64,000 nucleotides of DNA. Origin: Salvator merianae. Its lineage: Eukaryota > Chordata > Lepidosauria > Squamata > Teiidae. The stretch spans positions 108,389,510 through 108,453,509 of the forward strand of contig QVOM02000034.1 in the NCBI GenBank assembly GCA_003586115.2, in the 5' to 3' direction. The stretch's first letter is position 1; each line of letters starts with the position of its first letter. Shown here piece by piece: positions 44,021-55,544 of this stretch. The notes under the pieces were generated by a model. It did not search any database. It was not told where the DNA came from and worked only from the letters and a program-made list of their open reading frames with translations. A program made the position numbers and the translations under genes.

Positions 44021-44202
44021 TGGCCCTTTCTGCACTTGGCCTTATTGTGGATTATATCCCAGAATAGGGACCTGCTATCCACATGCTAGTGCAAACTATG
44101 AAAGGTCCTGCCCAAGGCCTACCATAGTCTGCACTAGCATGCAGATGGCAGGTCCCTATTCTGAGATATAATCCACAATAAGGCCAAGTGCAGAAAGGGC
44201 CA
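44021..44202. mobile_element. Fold-back element with perfect 38-bp terminal repeats
   Basis: The first 38 bases (from tggccctttctgcacttggc) are the exact reverse complement of the last 38. The middle carries cacatgctagtgcaaactat and tagtctgcactagcatgcag, a second inverted pair. It is the best-preserved member of the GCCCTTTCTGCAC family here. No target duplication could be read. Confidence 0.88.
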
Positions 44203-44349
44203 CAAATGGTAGGTGATGCTGCAGTTCTGTATAAAAAGCACATTAAAAATTAATTTCGATAGAAAAGCAAAACTTTGCTATTCCCCTCACCAAAAATGAG
44301 CTTGTACACAGTTCCAGGGATAGTGGATGTACCTGAGACATTTCGGGGC

Positions 44350-44936
44350 TAGATAGACTTAAGCTGGACAAACTAGAGAAACTATATAATGAAAATAGGA
44401 CACCAAAATCTCTTCAGCAGTTACAAGAATCTTTAGAAATAATCAATATACAAAGACCAAGCATTAAATTCTTACATGCAACTATAAATAAACAGTCTTC
44501 TAAATTGACACTGAGGAGACAGAAGACACGATTTGAGGAAAATCTCTTTACTTGATTGAATAAAAGAGCGGGTGTAGTTAGTACATTTTATTGAGTACTC
44601 ATGGGGATAAACACTAACTTTGCAAACCAGACCAAACACGCCTGGGAAACTGATTTTCAGGAAGCTATCTCAGAAGATTTATGGCAGGCTATTCTGCACA
44701 AATTTCATGATTGGCACTCATCTATTAAAATAAAAGAAAATACATTAAAATTGCATTACAGATGGATACCATGTATACTTATTCATATTAACAGAAATGT
44801 CTCCTCATCCTGCTGGCATGGGTGTGAAGAAGTTGGTTCTTACTTTCATCTCTGGTGGTTCTGTCTTAAAATTAAATCTTTTTTGCAGAAAGTTACGATA
44901 GAACTGGGCAAAATACTGAGGAAATATAATACTCTA
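44350..44936 (+). pseudogene. L1 LINE ORF2 C-terminal part (left of the insertion)
   Basis: The frame from 44601 reads NQTKHAWETDFQEAISEDLW, then SSIKIKENTLKLHYRWIP, then CWHGCEEVGSYFHLWWFC. These match the L1 ORF2 C-terminal zinc-knuckle region: W..D.......W, KEN..KILYRW, CW.C....GT..H.WW.C. The two Cys and the His are visible. The frame is open to the insertion point at 44936, but upstream has stops. Confidence 0.85.
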
Positions 44937-45454
44937 GGCCTGTTCACACTTAGCCAGAAGAATGTTCCAGAATATTCACTCACTGGAATACAGTATTCGC
45001 ACCGCAAACAGCCCCAGCTGACTTGAAGTCTACCAAAGCACAACTGATGCTCACTTGAAGCCTACCAGCTGTAGTCAACTAAATTGTAGACTCAAGCTGA
45101 CTTGCATGATCAGGTGCAGATCATGAAAGGTGTGTTTGCACCACTTCCTGGTGTGGAACAGTGGCGGGGCAGGGACTGCGTGGCTGCACAGGCACCATCA
45201 AACAGTTCAGACCCATGTTCAGACCTTGGGATCCAGTCCCTGGCAGTCATTTTGGACCCAAGTCCAGACCCAGCTCCTCTAGATGCAGACCCAGCTACCT
45301 AACTAGTGCATTCCCATTTGCACTGCTCCCCCTGCTGGTCAGCTTGCAAACTATTTCAGTGCTGACAAGTGCGAACACTTGTCACCATACCTGATCCTGG
45401 CTGGCCTGAACCATGCTAATTAGAATGTTATACTGTTGTAAGTGCAAACAGGCC
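44937..45454. mobile_element. 518-bp fold-back-type element inside L1 (GGCCTGTTCRCAC)
   Basis: The left terminus is ggcctgttcacacttagcca. The reverse complement of the right end is ggcctgtttgcacttacaac. Perfect 5-bp duplications CTCTA lie at 44932-44936 and 45455-45459. L1 coding sequence continues on the far side, which proves insertion. The interior has no frame of note. It holds loosely repeated words, 'agctgacttgaagtctacca' and 'cacttgaagcctaccagctg'. Confidence 0.88.
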
Positions 45455-45459
45455 CTCTA

Positions 45460-45990
45460 TGTCCTACACTGCTCTCTCTCAACTTTTTTGCTGGTGAACA
45501 TACAGATTTACCACATAAACTCTTTTAAAATGTTTATTTGCAGCAGCAAAATTAGCAATAGCACAATGCTGGAAAGACTACAAAAAACTTATAACTGTGG
45601 TATGAGCAAATTTGGGATTTTACAATTAATGAATTTATAATTTAGAAAATTAAGAAAGTGTCGTCTAGAAATATCTGATTCTTTTTAAAAAATATGGTCT
45701 CCTCTACTAAACGCTTTATCATTTTAGATACATCTAATTGGCCCATCACCAGAGTTATTAACTGATGGTTTAAGGCATATATCTCTGCACAGAATATTAC
45801 TGACAGTTCCAGAAACTAGAATACACTTAGTATAAATGCACTTTTTTATGTTAGACACATGGATTTCTTATTTATATACATATAAAGGTTAATTCTTTGT
45901 TATGATATGTTACGTTACATTGGGTTAGTTATTATTTTATTCATACTACACTTCGTTGTATGCAAGATAATAATATTAATTGAAAAAATG
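45460..45990 (+). pseudogene. L1 LINE ORF2 end and 3' region (right of the insertion)
   Basis: The frame from about 45533 reads LFAAAKLAIAQCWKDYKKL, matching the L1 ORF2 block LYATAAARI.IAKQWK. It is followed by a stop and then by 3' sequence without a frame. With 44350-44936 it forms one 5'-truncated L1. Confidence 0.8.
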
Positions 45991-46129
45991 ATAGTTAGCC
46001 GGGGAAAAAAATAATTGACTCCACTGAGCCTAATGGATCATGCATGTATGCATTAATAGAAACTTGGATCAACAAGTAAGGGAGAATATACTGAAGGGCT
46101 GAGATACTAGGTGTGGTAAGATGCTGCCC

Positions 46130-46375
46130 ACTTAGCCCTCATGGGCTAGCTGCTCTTGCTAGCTTAAGCAGAACTCAAATGGTGGGTTACCTACCACCTA
46201 TCTTATCCAGAGTTCAAAAGGTTGGCTACCTTTCCCCTACATTAAGGAGAGTTCAAATGGTGGACTACCTACCCACTATCGTATGAAGAACTCAAAAGGA
46301 TACCTACCCCCTACCTTAAGGAGGGCTCAAATGGTGGGTTATCCACCCCCTACAGCTCAAATGGTAGCTGGCCCC
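46130..46375. repeat. Minisatellite, unit about 39 bp
   Basis: Six degenerate units start with a tcaaatggtgggttacctac-type core at about 46174, 46213, 46252, 46291, 46326 and 46356. The units end in ccccctaccttaaggag. The last two are shortened. Confidence 0.88.
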
Positions 46376-46679
46376 ACAGCTAAGCCCAATTTCCTCTTTA
46401 AAAAGAATATCATCCAGATGGCAATCTGCATCTCATTGGCTCTCCCACAAGACTCTTGCACTCAAGGCCAGGCTGGCCTCATAGCCTCCCATAATGGGGC
46501 AAACACTCAAGAACTTAGAAGACTTCCTTCAGCAAGGGACTTAGCTCACCCTACTATGCCATTTCATTCACATTGCTGATGACAGTGAAAAAAAACCCAG
46601 AAAAGTAAGAAAACTGGAACAGGGAGAAGAGGGAGAGAAGAGGAAACATCACATCACTGAAATTTAACATGTTGAAATT

Positions 46680-47180
46680 TTGGTCCCATCCAGACATGGC
46701 GTATATAGCACCATTATGGCTCTGCTGTGGTGGGATTGCCACACATATCTGGCACTATATCCCCCCTAAAATGCACAAAAGCCAATTTCTGGAAAACCTG
46801 ACTCTGATGGCAGGTTTCCCCAAAATAGTGATATTACTTACCTTGTAGCCAGAGCTGCCACCATCGCTCTTACTACCACAAATATCTGTGGGCCAAAGAA
46901 ATATGACTGTGCATGCACAGTGGTGACATTGCATGCATCCAGCTATTTCTCATTGGCAAAATACTGAAATGTGTGCATCCACTGTGCGTGTGCAGGGGCC
47001 AAAAAGACAGTTGCGCATTCGCAGTTGTCACATTCATGCACTTCCAGGTATCTTGCACTAGCAAAATACCCAGATGTGTACATCACTAAAATGCACACAG
47101 ATAGTGCAGGGCCCCCGCGCTGCCTGGCTAAAAGGCAATAATTCCAGAAGGGTTTCCCCTGGAATATCAACCCGTTAGCC
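46680..47180. repeat. Dispersed repeat, partner of 18025-18480
   Basis: It contains gtcccatccagacatggcgt, agcaccattatggctctgct, gtggtgggattgccac and a stretch of alternating gtgtgcatccactgtgcgtg and catgcacagtggtgacattg words. The latter may form hairpins. The class is unknown. Confidence 0.6.
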
Positions 47181-47184
47181 TGAT

Positions 47185-47985
47185 ATTCAGCCAGTATCTG
47201 GAGCCGATCCTTAAACTATCTAAAATATTCTTCAACAGGTAAAATGGGTGCACATACAGTACACTATATTTTATCACAGGGACAATTACTCCAGGACAAA
47301 GATGCAAACAATAACATGTTCAAATCTCTAAATATAAAATCTCCGGGTTTTATCACAGATGAGGCACTTTGGAAATTGCACCAAAAATCTGGTACACTCT
47401 TTTTGCAAAACCTGAGACCCAAACACAGAAAATTGATCCTGCCTGCCTCTAAACTATCCTAACAGAAACCAATAAACATAAAGTAACTTTTCAAGGAGCT
47501 CTTCGGTACTTGGTATGAAGCAAAAAAAGGGAACAATTATACGCCTCAAATGGTTGTCATTATTGTTTCAGTAATTATATTAGCACTTCTCATGCACAAC
47601 AATCAGAGCCTGCTTAATGGGAAAACTCTAATGATGAATTCTTCCCAAAAGAGAAAACAATTTCTCTAAAGAATTTTAAAAAGTTTTTTTTAAAAAAAAA
47701 AAAAAAGGCTGTCAGAAGCGCTGATGTCAAAATCTTGTATTTCTCATTACAAAAGAAGAAAAAAGCAGATCAGCCGCCTGACTGATTACTTCTATGATTA
47801 CAAACTGTGATGGACAATTATATTAGCAAAGTTACTTTTCATGTTGTTATGACTTTTGAAAAACAACATCATCTAATCAGAATAAACAACCTAGAAAGGA
47901 AAGCCACGACTAGGCTAATTTTGAAAATAATATTAAGCAAGTCTCCAGAAAGCTATTGGAATGTAGAGAGCTAATGATGGAAGTT
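47185..47985. other. No gene seen
   Basis: 47214-47470 has short frames but no recognised similarity. An A-tract lies at 47692-47706. Nothing else can be supported. Confidence 0.5.
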
Positions 47986-49010
47986 TTGACCCTTTCTGCA
48001 CTTACCTCTCTGTGGTTGAACCAGTGGGGCTGGACCAGCCAAGCCCACTGGTTCAAACCACGGAAAGGCATGGTCTGGAACAGTGCTGTCTGCACAATGG
48101 CACTGCTTCAGACTAGCCCCAGCCCTGGCTCTGAAGCTCATGTGTACTTCAGGACTGGGCTCTGAACACTCCAAGGACTAGGAACAAAGGTCCCTGGCCT
48201 CAGAGCCCCTGGGGACCCATTTTGGCAGCACACTTTGGTGTGCCCCCAAATTTATCCCCCACTAGTTCTGAACACACAGGTGTGCCTTTTGCATACCTAT
48301 ATGTTCTGGAGCAGGGCCCACCTCCCCAGTCAAGATAATACTCCATCTAATGCAGCAGGAGGTCTCCAGTGGGGAGAGCGGGACTTCACAGGTCCGCACT
48401 CATGTGCAGACTGATGAGGCCCAGACAGAGGCTGCAGCCCTGCTTATCATGGTAAACCAGCTTGTGGGGGGGGGGGACTTCTCCAGCATATCCTGACCAA
48501 TGCAGCTGGACCTTATTGCTACTGCTGGCAAGGGCAACCTGACAATTGCCAGTGACATGGCATTGACATCCATGCGCAGATATAGACAGTTCCCTAAGTC
48601 ATCTTACCATATATCCACAAAACACAGGAAGATAGCTGAAGAGGTCAGGGTGCAAGGTTGAGACTTTGGTGTCGCTTTTCACTTCCTGATCCTCAGTCAC
48701 CCTTCCAATAATCCCAGGCATGTGAGTGTGAGTAGCAAGATGTGTGGGTGTGGAGATGACGGGAGACAGATACCAAGGGATTGTGGGAAGGGCATCTCCA
48801 CTGCATATAGGAGGCATGACCAGAATCAGTTCCTGAAGTATACAGAGGATTGGAGTCATTTGAGGAATGAAGGGTATCCCAGACCAGCAAGAGTATTAGG
48901 AGCCTCCCTTCTGCCCAACGGTGCCATCTAAGGGGGACCCCACAAACCAACTCTAAGCCATCTCTAAGCTGTCTCAAAGACAACTTTTTTTGGCTGCGTG
49001 TGAAAGCAGC
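47986..49010. repeat. Composite of fold-back-type fragments
   Basis: The left edge 'accctttctgcacttacctc' is like the GCCCTTTCTGCAC termini. 48013-48061 is a strong hairpin (gtggttgaaccagtgg with ccactggttcaaaccac). The right edge 'gcgtgtgaaagcagc', ending at 49010, is the inverse of a GCTGCTTTCACAC terminus. The block 'agcctcccttctgc' near 48900 recurs at 62581. Which pieces belong together is unclear. Confidence 0.5.
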
Positions 49011-49014
49011 CAAA

Positions 49015-50440
49015 TCTACCTATTATGCCTCATTTAGATGATAACAGTGAGAAAGCTTAAATTATAAGAGGGACATTAACATGAAATAATTACACAGATG
49101 TGTCACTGCAAGTGAGTTTACACATCCTAAGGTGGTGGGCGGCAGTTGCTTTTCCAAATGTGGTATGATACTACAAGAGCCAGGTGTTTGGGTTTGATTC
49201 CAAACAAATCTTTTCAAATAGGGTTTTCTTCCTTTTAAATCCTTTGCAACATTCAAAATGTTAATGCCATTTACAATGCCGATCAATGTAGTAATTTGAA
49301 TTTTATTTGCTACTTGTGGCTACAGTCAAGTGTAGGTTTTTGGGGAACAGAGACACACTAGCATCTACTACCCTCCCATTCTATTCTAGGGCCCCCTTGC
49401 TTGGCTTCTCCAGCAGCAACTATTCCTTTGACTGATGCCATTGGCATTTAAATTTCTTGCAATGTCCCTAACTTGTTAATGCTGCAGGTATGTAGGGGAA
49501 ATAAAAATGGCAGACACTTCTGCTCAGCACCCAGGAAAATAATTAAAAAGGAGTAAGACTAGATATCCCTTTTAAGCTGAACGAGGGCCCTGGAGACCTA
49601 GAGCCCTGTAGATAAAAAATGTGCACCTCGTAAAGCATAGTTTTAAAACTGGAGTACAGTATCTGAAGTATTTCCCTATGCTCCTTTCAGCACAGTGAAG
49701 AAAATATTTCTCTACAAAAATACACTTTTAGTTTCAAAAATGTGACCTTCATTCAATTTCCTTAGGATTTCCAATTCACAGATAACCTCCTGCAGCTCAT
49801 TTTTGCTTTCCAAGTTACAATATCCTGTGGCACTACAGAGATAATTAACTACTCCCAAAGTTACACTATCTGGTATTAACACCACAACCATCAAGCTGCT
49901 ATATATTAAAAGCCATCCAGTGTCCTTTAAGCAAAGCTATTACAAAGGGACAGCTGTGATAACAGTGCACACCGAATGGAAATTTGCAAAATGTCAACAC
50001 ATGACTGTCTGGTCATTTTGTAATGACAGGGCCCAGAGAGTAAATTACATGGCCAGAGATGTTATCCCATGTGCACAGTACATTATTTTGAGCATGGAAA
50101 TAGGAGAATTGCTTTAGGTGACATTTGTATTTTATGCCTCTTCAGGCATGCATATGGTAAAGCGTTGATCTTTTTTTCTTTGTCAACAAACGTTTAAGGT
50201 CTAAAAAGTTGATTGGTAAATGTTCTGGTAACTCATTGATCAGGACCATGAGGGTTGAGAGCCCAGACTGCAGTATGAATAAAAAGCTCCGGTCTATACA
50301 CCTCCATCCGATCCAAGCATCTTACATACCTGCTGCTGCCTCTTCTTCCCAGATCTGCAGGTTGTTTAGTAGATAGGTCTTACTTTTGTTTGCAAGTGAC
50401 AAGACTAAGCAGGAACAGAATTTCTCCCAAGAAAGTTTCA
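49015..50440. other. No gene seen
   Basis: Unique-looking AT-rich sequence without exon or repeat signatures. Confidence 0.5.
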
Positions 50441-50575
50441 TAAAATCATGGAGTTGGAAAAGGCCAGTTAGATCACTGAATCCAACTGCTTGTTCCACGA
50501 AGAAAACTCAAAATTAACTATCCCTAACTGATTACCCCCAGACTTCATCAAGGAAGATTTTTAATAAAAGAATTG
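50440..50575 (-). mobile_element. Old CR1 3' end, minus strand
   Basis: 'ataaaatcatggagttggaa', then 'aaggccagttagatcactga' and 'atccaactgcttgttccacg' follow the pattern aatcatagagttggaagggacc..catctagtccaacc. This is the reverse of an older amniote CR1 3' end, a different subfamily from those at 2334 and 6595. Confidence 0.7.
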
Positions 50576-51734
50576 CTAGGACATTTGTATTGTTACTTCA
50601 CATTGCTTAGGTGAACAAAAAGGGTTATGATGGGAGAGGTGGCCAGAGAATTTAAAAGGGACAAAAAGTTTCCCCTATTCAATTTAGTGCAAGGTTTTTC
50701 TCTGCTTCCAGCAAGAGTATCAACAATTGATGGATTCCCTGAGAGAAGCTGCCGAGGAGTCCTAGCTGAAGCCCACAACCCAACCTAGCTGTTCAAGCTC
50801 TCTCCCCAGCTCTCAACTGGTCTAAACTGGTACCCTACATGCAGGTTCCATATTGTCACCCATGAAATCTCCCAATTTCATATTTGGTCTCATCCAAAAG
50901 CACTGACTCAGCTAGAAACCAAAAGGGAATTGGGCAAAATCTCACCACTGGAGTCTTCTCCCCATCCTTCTGTTCTGTCAGAGAAAGATAGTAGCAAGGA
51001 AGGTGCTGGGGAGTTGTTCTTGCATGCCAAATTCTCCTTTTAGAAGAGTGGTAAGGAGGCAGCTCTTAAGGTCAAGATCTCCTCTGTCTTTCTGACCCCA
51101 AACTAGGACCAATTATGGGGTTTTACATGCCCTAGGAGGAATAGTCAAGGGTTGATACTTGGGCTGTCCAAGATAGGAAAAACGATAACAGAGGTAATGT
51201 AGCTTTCAGGGCTCCTGATCACATCTGGAGTACAGTGACAAAAGTAGCTAAATTAGTATAATCAGTAGATCTCTAACAGCTAGAGTGCCTGATAACAGGA
51301 TGCTTCACACCTCATGGGTTTATGCTGACTAGCAATCATAGACTTCCCATGTCAGGATAAATCTAAAACATGTTTACAATGGGCTCTCTTTTCAGATTAA
51401 AATGATCTGAGACAGGAATGCAAAGCAATGTTTCCAAATGAAAAGTCTGTAGCTGATAGTCTTAACTCACTAGATTAGTTTCTCCGAATCTAGTTAACAA
51501 CAGAATCTGCTGTAGTAAATTATTGTAATGCCAATCATTGTAATCACTGCAGAATGCACAGCACTAATCTTTGAACTAATCCCATCATGTCTGATACCAG
51601 GCTCAAGTGTACCTTATCTCCCAAACTGGATCGAAAAATATTCTATGCTTTATGGACACATTTCCCCATAGTTCAGATACAGTATCCAGAGTGGAGGGGG
51701 ATGATTGTGGGTCCAGCTGAGCTTGTTGTGTGTT

Positions 51735-51880
51735 CATTTATATTTCTATTCCACCCTATACTCAAAGGTCTCAGAATGGGTTACAATAAAATCACTATAA
51801 AAACAGATCCAGTGTTAGCTAAAACAGTGATAGTGTCTGCTCTGGGAGGGCACGCTGTCCTCATGCCTGAATATATGTTT
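51735..51880 (-). mobile_element. LINE 3' tail, same family as 18830-18960
   Basis: 'tatatttctattccacccta' and 'tcaaaggtctcagaatgggt' are followed by 'acaataaaatcactataaaa' and a 'tgttagctaaaacagtgata' block. They match 18828-18920 in order. The downstream 'gctctgggagggcacgctg' also matches. Confidence 0.65.
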
Positions 51881-51889
51881 TTCCTTTTA

Positions 51890-53850
51890 TTCTAGCCTGA
51901 GCTAGCATGGTCCCATTGGCAAAGCAACTTGGTCATCACACTCCACAGCTATCAGCGCAAAATAGCTAGGACTTGAGATTCTGCACATTCTGCACAAAGG
52001 TAAACGTACTTATTAATAACCAGCCTTTTTCTTATTATACTCTTTTTGGTCATCTGGATGCACTCTGGATGCAGAGTGTTGCCATTCTCTGTCGAGCATG
52101 ATTAAGGCTGGGAGGCTGGGAGTCACCAGCTGTTTACACACAGTGCCTCCCAGCCCTGTGGCAGGATCACTGGATCCCACCACACAAGAGGCCCCATGCA
52201 GAATTTGTAGGCAATCACTATTTTAAATTGGTTCCTGCCAAGCAGAACTCTTCTTTATTTAACCCGGTTTTCTGCATTTACTTGCGATATGACATCCATA
52301 CTATATACACATTCTGATGTGCGATGTGAGGGGAGTTTTCAAATAAATAAGGAATGCAAATGTACAAAGTTCATCCCCAGCTTGAGCCCTGGGACTGCAA
52401 ATGATCTGTGCCACTGGCAGAAGACTACCCAATGCATTATCATCTCTGCAACATTACCATGTTATCTCCTCTACAGTTGTAAGGGTGGCCTGCCTGTTGT
52501 GGGAGATGCTTGTATTTTACTCATCTGAAGAGGCATCTAGGACGCAACACAGCATTTCCAGGACAGCAACATGAAAATGAGGCTTCTAATTGCCTTGTAA
52601 ACCTCCTTCCTCTATGCTATTGTTCCAGTCGATGGGCAGTATTTTGCCCTGATACTGTTCCTTATTCTTTCGCCGTGCTCCAAAGCAGACACGTGAGATG
52701 TCGCCGTCGGCACAGGCTCTGAAACTGCCTCCTTTGTTTTCTTCTTTGTATTACAGAAAAATCAACAGACTCTACCTTGGTGGAGAAAAAAAGGCTTATC
52801 TCATCTCCACTCTGCCATCTCTTGACCCCCCACCCAAAACAAATCCTCTTATAGAAATATTTCCAGTCAAAAACTTGAGAAATTGTCAGGGGGTTGTTGG
52901 CTGGATTTTCTGCCTGTGAAAAACATATGTTGCCATGTTATGTCCTAAACAGAAAACTGAAGCATCCTTTTCAAATTCTCAGCACTGTTGACACTTCCAA
53001 CAAGTGCTTCAGTATTGGATTTGGTCTTATCTGTTTCTAACAGACAGCCACATGCGTTGGAAGTTTGACCTGAAATAAAAATTCAGCCCCAAGTATCTAC
53101 TGTCAATTGTGCAGAAAATAGGAGATGACAGCAAAGTCACTCCTGCATGCTGAATTAGATCTCTTTCCAACATCTTCTAATGTCATTATTAGCACTCAAA
53201 TACACTGTGTCAAAATGTGTCTGCATAGGAAGAACGACCAGGCCCCGTCAAATTTATCTTTTAGTCTAAATGACAAGCTGCTTTTCATTCAAAGTTCTGA
53301 ACAGGGACTTACTTCCTCCCTCCTGCCCCCACCCAGAAAACGCACCTTTTTCCTGTGGCATTGTTTATGGGAAACAAACTTTTTCTCCAGCTTTTAAAAA
53401 GAGGTCAGCATTGATTAACAGAAAGCACTGAAGAATCATGGAACCTTTATCTGCATGGAAACAGGTACAGAACAAGCAGCTAATGAAGTAACAGCAATCT
53501 ATAGTTCAATTTAACTGAAGTGGGTTGTGAATTATAACCACAAGGCCCAAACCAGTTTGCGACCAAATTGAAAGTTACTTTAGCTGTGGGCTTTAACTTT
53601 CTTTTCTCCCTTTCCTTTTCTCCATTCTTTAAAACCAAGTGGTGGGCATTTTCAGTGGTGGAAATGAAACAGTGGGGAAGGAAAATTTAGCCTTACTTTT
53701 GAAGGAAGCCTACCCTACCATACCATTAACCCAGATTCTGGACCCATTCTCCCATACTCTTTCCACATGTTACGCGTCAGGGATGGAATATGTGTTCAGT
53801 GGAGTCTAATGTCATGTGAATGTGCATATGATTTCCACTTTATAATATTC
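51890..53850. other. No gene seen
   Basis: Unique-looking sequence. Short plus-strand frames (for example 51587-51895 and 53125-53397) match nothing I recognise and show no exon structure. Confidence 0.5.
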
Positions 53851-53860
53851 TCTTTCCATC

Positions 53861-54000
53861 CATGGCAGCCACCGGCTTTAAGCCTCGGTGTTCGCACTCC
53901 GCACAAAGTGCACCATGGCCGTTCGTACAGAGGCCCGGAGGCCCCGCGAACAGCCATGGCGCACTTTGCCACCTAGGCTTAAAGCCAGTGGCCGCCGCTG
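53861..54000. mobile_element. 140-bp fold-back element, CAGTGGC family
   Basis: The left arm catggcagccaccggcttta pairs with taaagccagtggccgccgct, and the inner tgttcgcactccgc and gtgcaccatggccgttcg parts pair with cgcgaacagccatggcgcac. The flanks 'ctttccatc' and 'ctctccatc' suggest an imperfect 8-bp duplication. It is CpG-rich and non-coding. Confidence 0.78.
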
Positions 54001-54200
54001 CTCTCCATCTCCTGTAAAGTGCTCTCCCATCCAGCTCCCAGTAAAGTGCATTTGCACCCATTTCTGGGTGCAAATGCACTGCCATGCTGGTCTGGTCTCC
54101 AAGGCAGTGGCCGGATGCTTCCTGGCCACTGCCATGGTAAGGATCAAGCACAAAGATCAGTATTCATACCACGGATGCTGGTCTCCTCCTCATGGTAAGG
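54001..54200. repeat. Two adjacent hairpins
   Basis: gtgcatttgcaccca pairs with tgggtgcaaatgcac (54047-54080). ggcagtggccgg pairs with cctggccactgcc (54103-54133). They directly follow the fold-back at 53861 and may be part of an older element. Confidence 0.7.
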
Positions 54201-54814
54201 ACTACAGCCACACAGTGTGAACTGTGCCTGTGCTGTGTGTCCAATACCACCACAGAACAGGACAATTACCCTGTTCTACGGTGGTAAGTGCGAAAACACC
54301 CACGGATTCTTGCCTGGCAGTTGTGTGTGAGTTAAATATCAGATATGCTGTCTTGAAGACCTAAAATCTTGCTTCCCAAGTACTTTCATTGCTGCTACTT
54401 ATGTTGGACATGATACAGCTTTATCCCCACAGATTTCAAATGGGAAATGCATAACTGTGCACCTAGCAGTAAATAGCTGTTTGATTTGGCTACGGTAGAT
54501 GTCACAACAATTTAAACAGATTCCTATCATGTGTTGGTTGAAAGTCAAGCACATTTAAATCCCATAAATTTAAAAATTAGAGCAACAGTTTATGAATTGT
54601 AAACTTTCACCCACTGCAACTTATTTCTTTGTGTCACTATTTGATATATGTTACATATTCTCAGGGCAGTTCCCAAAGATCCAGAAGGGAACATTGAAAG
54701 TGCAAACATGCTGTTAAAAAAAAAAGCAGAATATACTATTGCCAGAAAAAGGGAGAGAGAGAGGAAGGAAGGAAGGAAGGAAGGAAGGAAGGAAGGAAGG
54801 AAGGAAGGAAGGAA

Positions 54815-54852
<38 letters not shown>
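54201..54852 (+). repeat. Direct duplication, first copy
   Basis: From 'actacagccacacagtgtga' onward, this segment is repeated at a constant offset of 654 bp at 54855-55506. I see one substitution (tactttcattgc here against tactttaattgc there) before the microsatellite. It ends in (GGAA)n then (GAAA)n, directly followed by the single N at 54853. The pattern points to two unmerged overlapping contigs or alleles rather than a true duplication. Confidence 0.9.
54763..54852. repeat. (GGAA)n(GAAA)n microsatellite, first copy
   Basis: Pure tetranucleotide run ending at the N. Confidence 0.95.
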
Positions 54853-54853
54853 N
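54853..54853. other. Assembly gap (single N)
   Basis: This is the only ambiguous base that I noticed in the window. It lies exactly between the two copies of the 654-bp segment. Confidence 0.95.
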
Positions 54854-54854
54854 T

Positions 54855-55468
54855 ACTACAGCCACACAGTGTGAACTGTGCCTGTGCTGTGTGTCCAATA
54901 CCACCACAGAACAGGACAATTACCCTGTTCTACGGTGGTAAGTGCGAAAACACCCACGGATTCTTGCCTGGCAGTTGTGTGTGAGTTAAATATCAGATAT
55001 GCTGTCTTGAAGACCTAAAATCTTGCTTCCCAAGTACTTTAATTGCTGCTACTTATGTTGGACATGATACAGCTTTATCCCCACAGATTTCAAATGGGAA
55101 ATGCATAACTGTGCACCTAGCAGTAAATAGCTGTTTGATTTGGCTACGGTAGATGTCACAACAATTTAAACAGATTCCTATCATGTGTTGGTTGAAAGTC
55201 AAGCACATTTAAATCCCATAAATTTAAAAATTAGAGCAACAGTTTATGAATTGTAAACTTTCACCCACTGCAACTTATTTCTTTGTGTCACTATTTGATA
55301 TATGTTACATATTCTCAGGGCAGTTCCCAAAGATCCAGAAGGGAACATTGAAAGTGCAAACATGCTGTTAAAAAAAAAAGCAGAATATACTATTGCCAGA
55401 AAAAGGGAGAGAGAGAGAAAGGAAGGAAGGAAGGAAGGAAGGAAGGAAGGAAGGAAGGAAGGAAGGAA

Positions 55469-55538
<70 letters not shown>

Positions 55539-55541
55539 AAA
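54855..55541 (+). repeat. Direct duplication, second copy, with longer microsatellite
   Basis: Same sequence as 54201-54852, with a longer (GAAA)n tract. The (GGAA)n(GAAA)n run here spans about 55420-55541. Unique sequence follows ('agctaactttggctggattg'). This copy probably represents the true continuous locus. Confidence 0.9.
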
Positions 55542-55544
55542 GCT

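Noticed and set aside
46130..46375. CRISPR-like array
   Set aside because: Units are contiguous and degenerate with no constant repeat/unique spacer pattern, and the window is vertebrate DNA.
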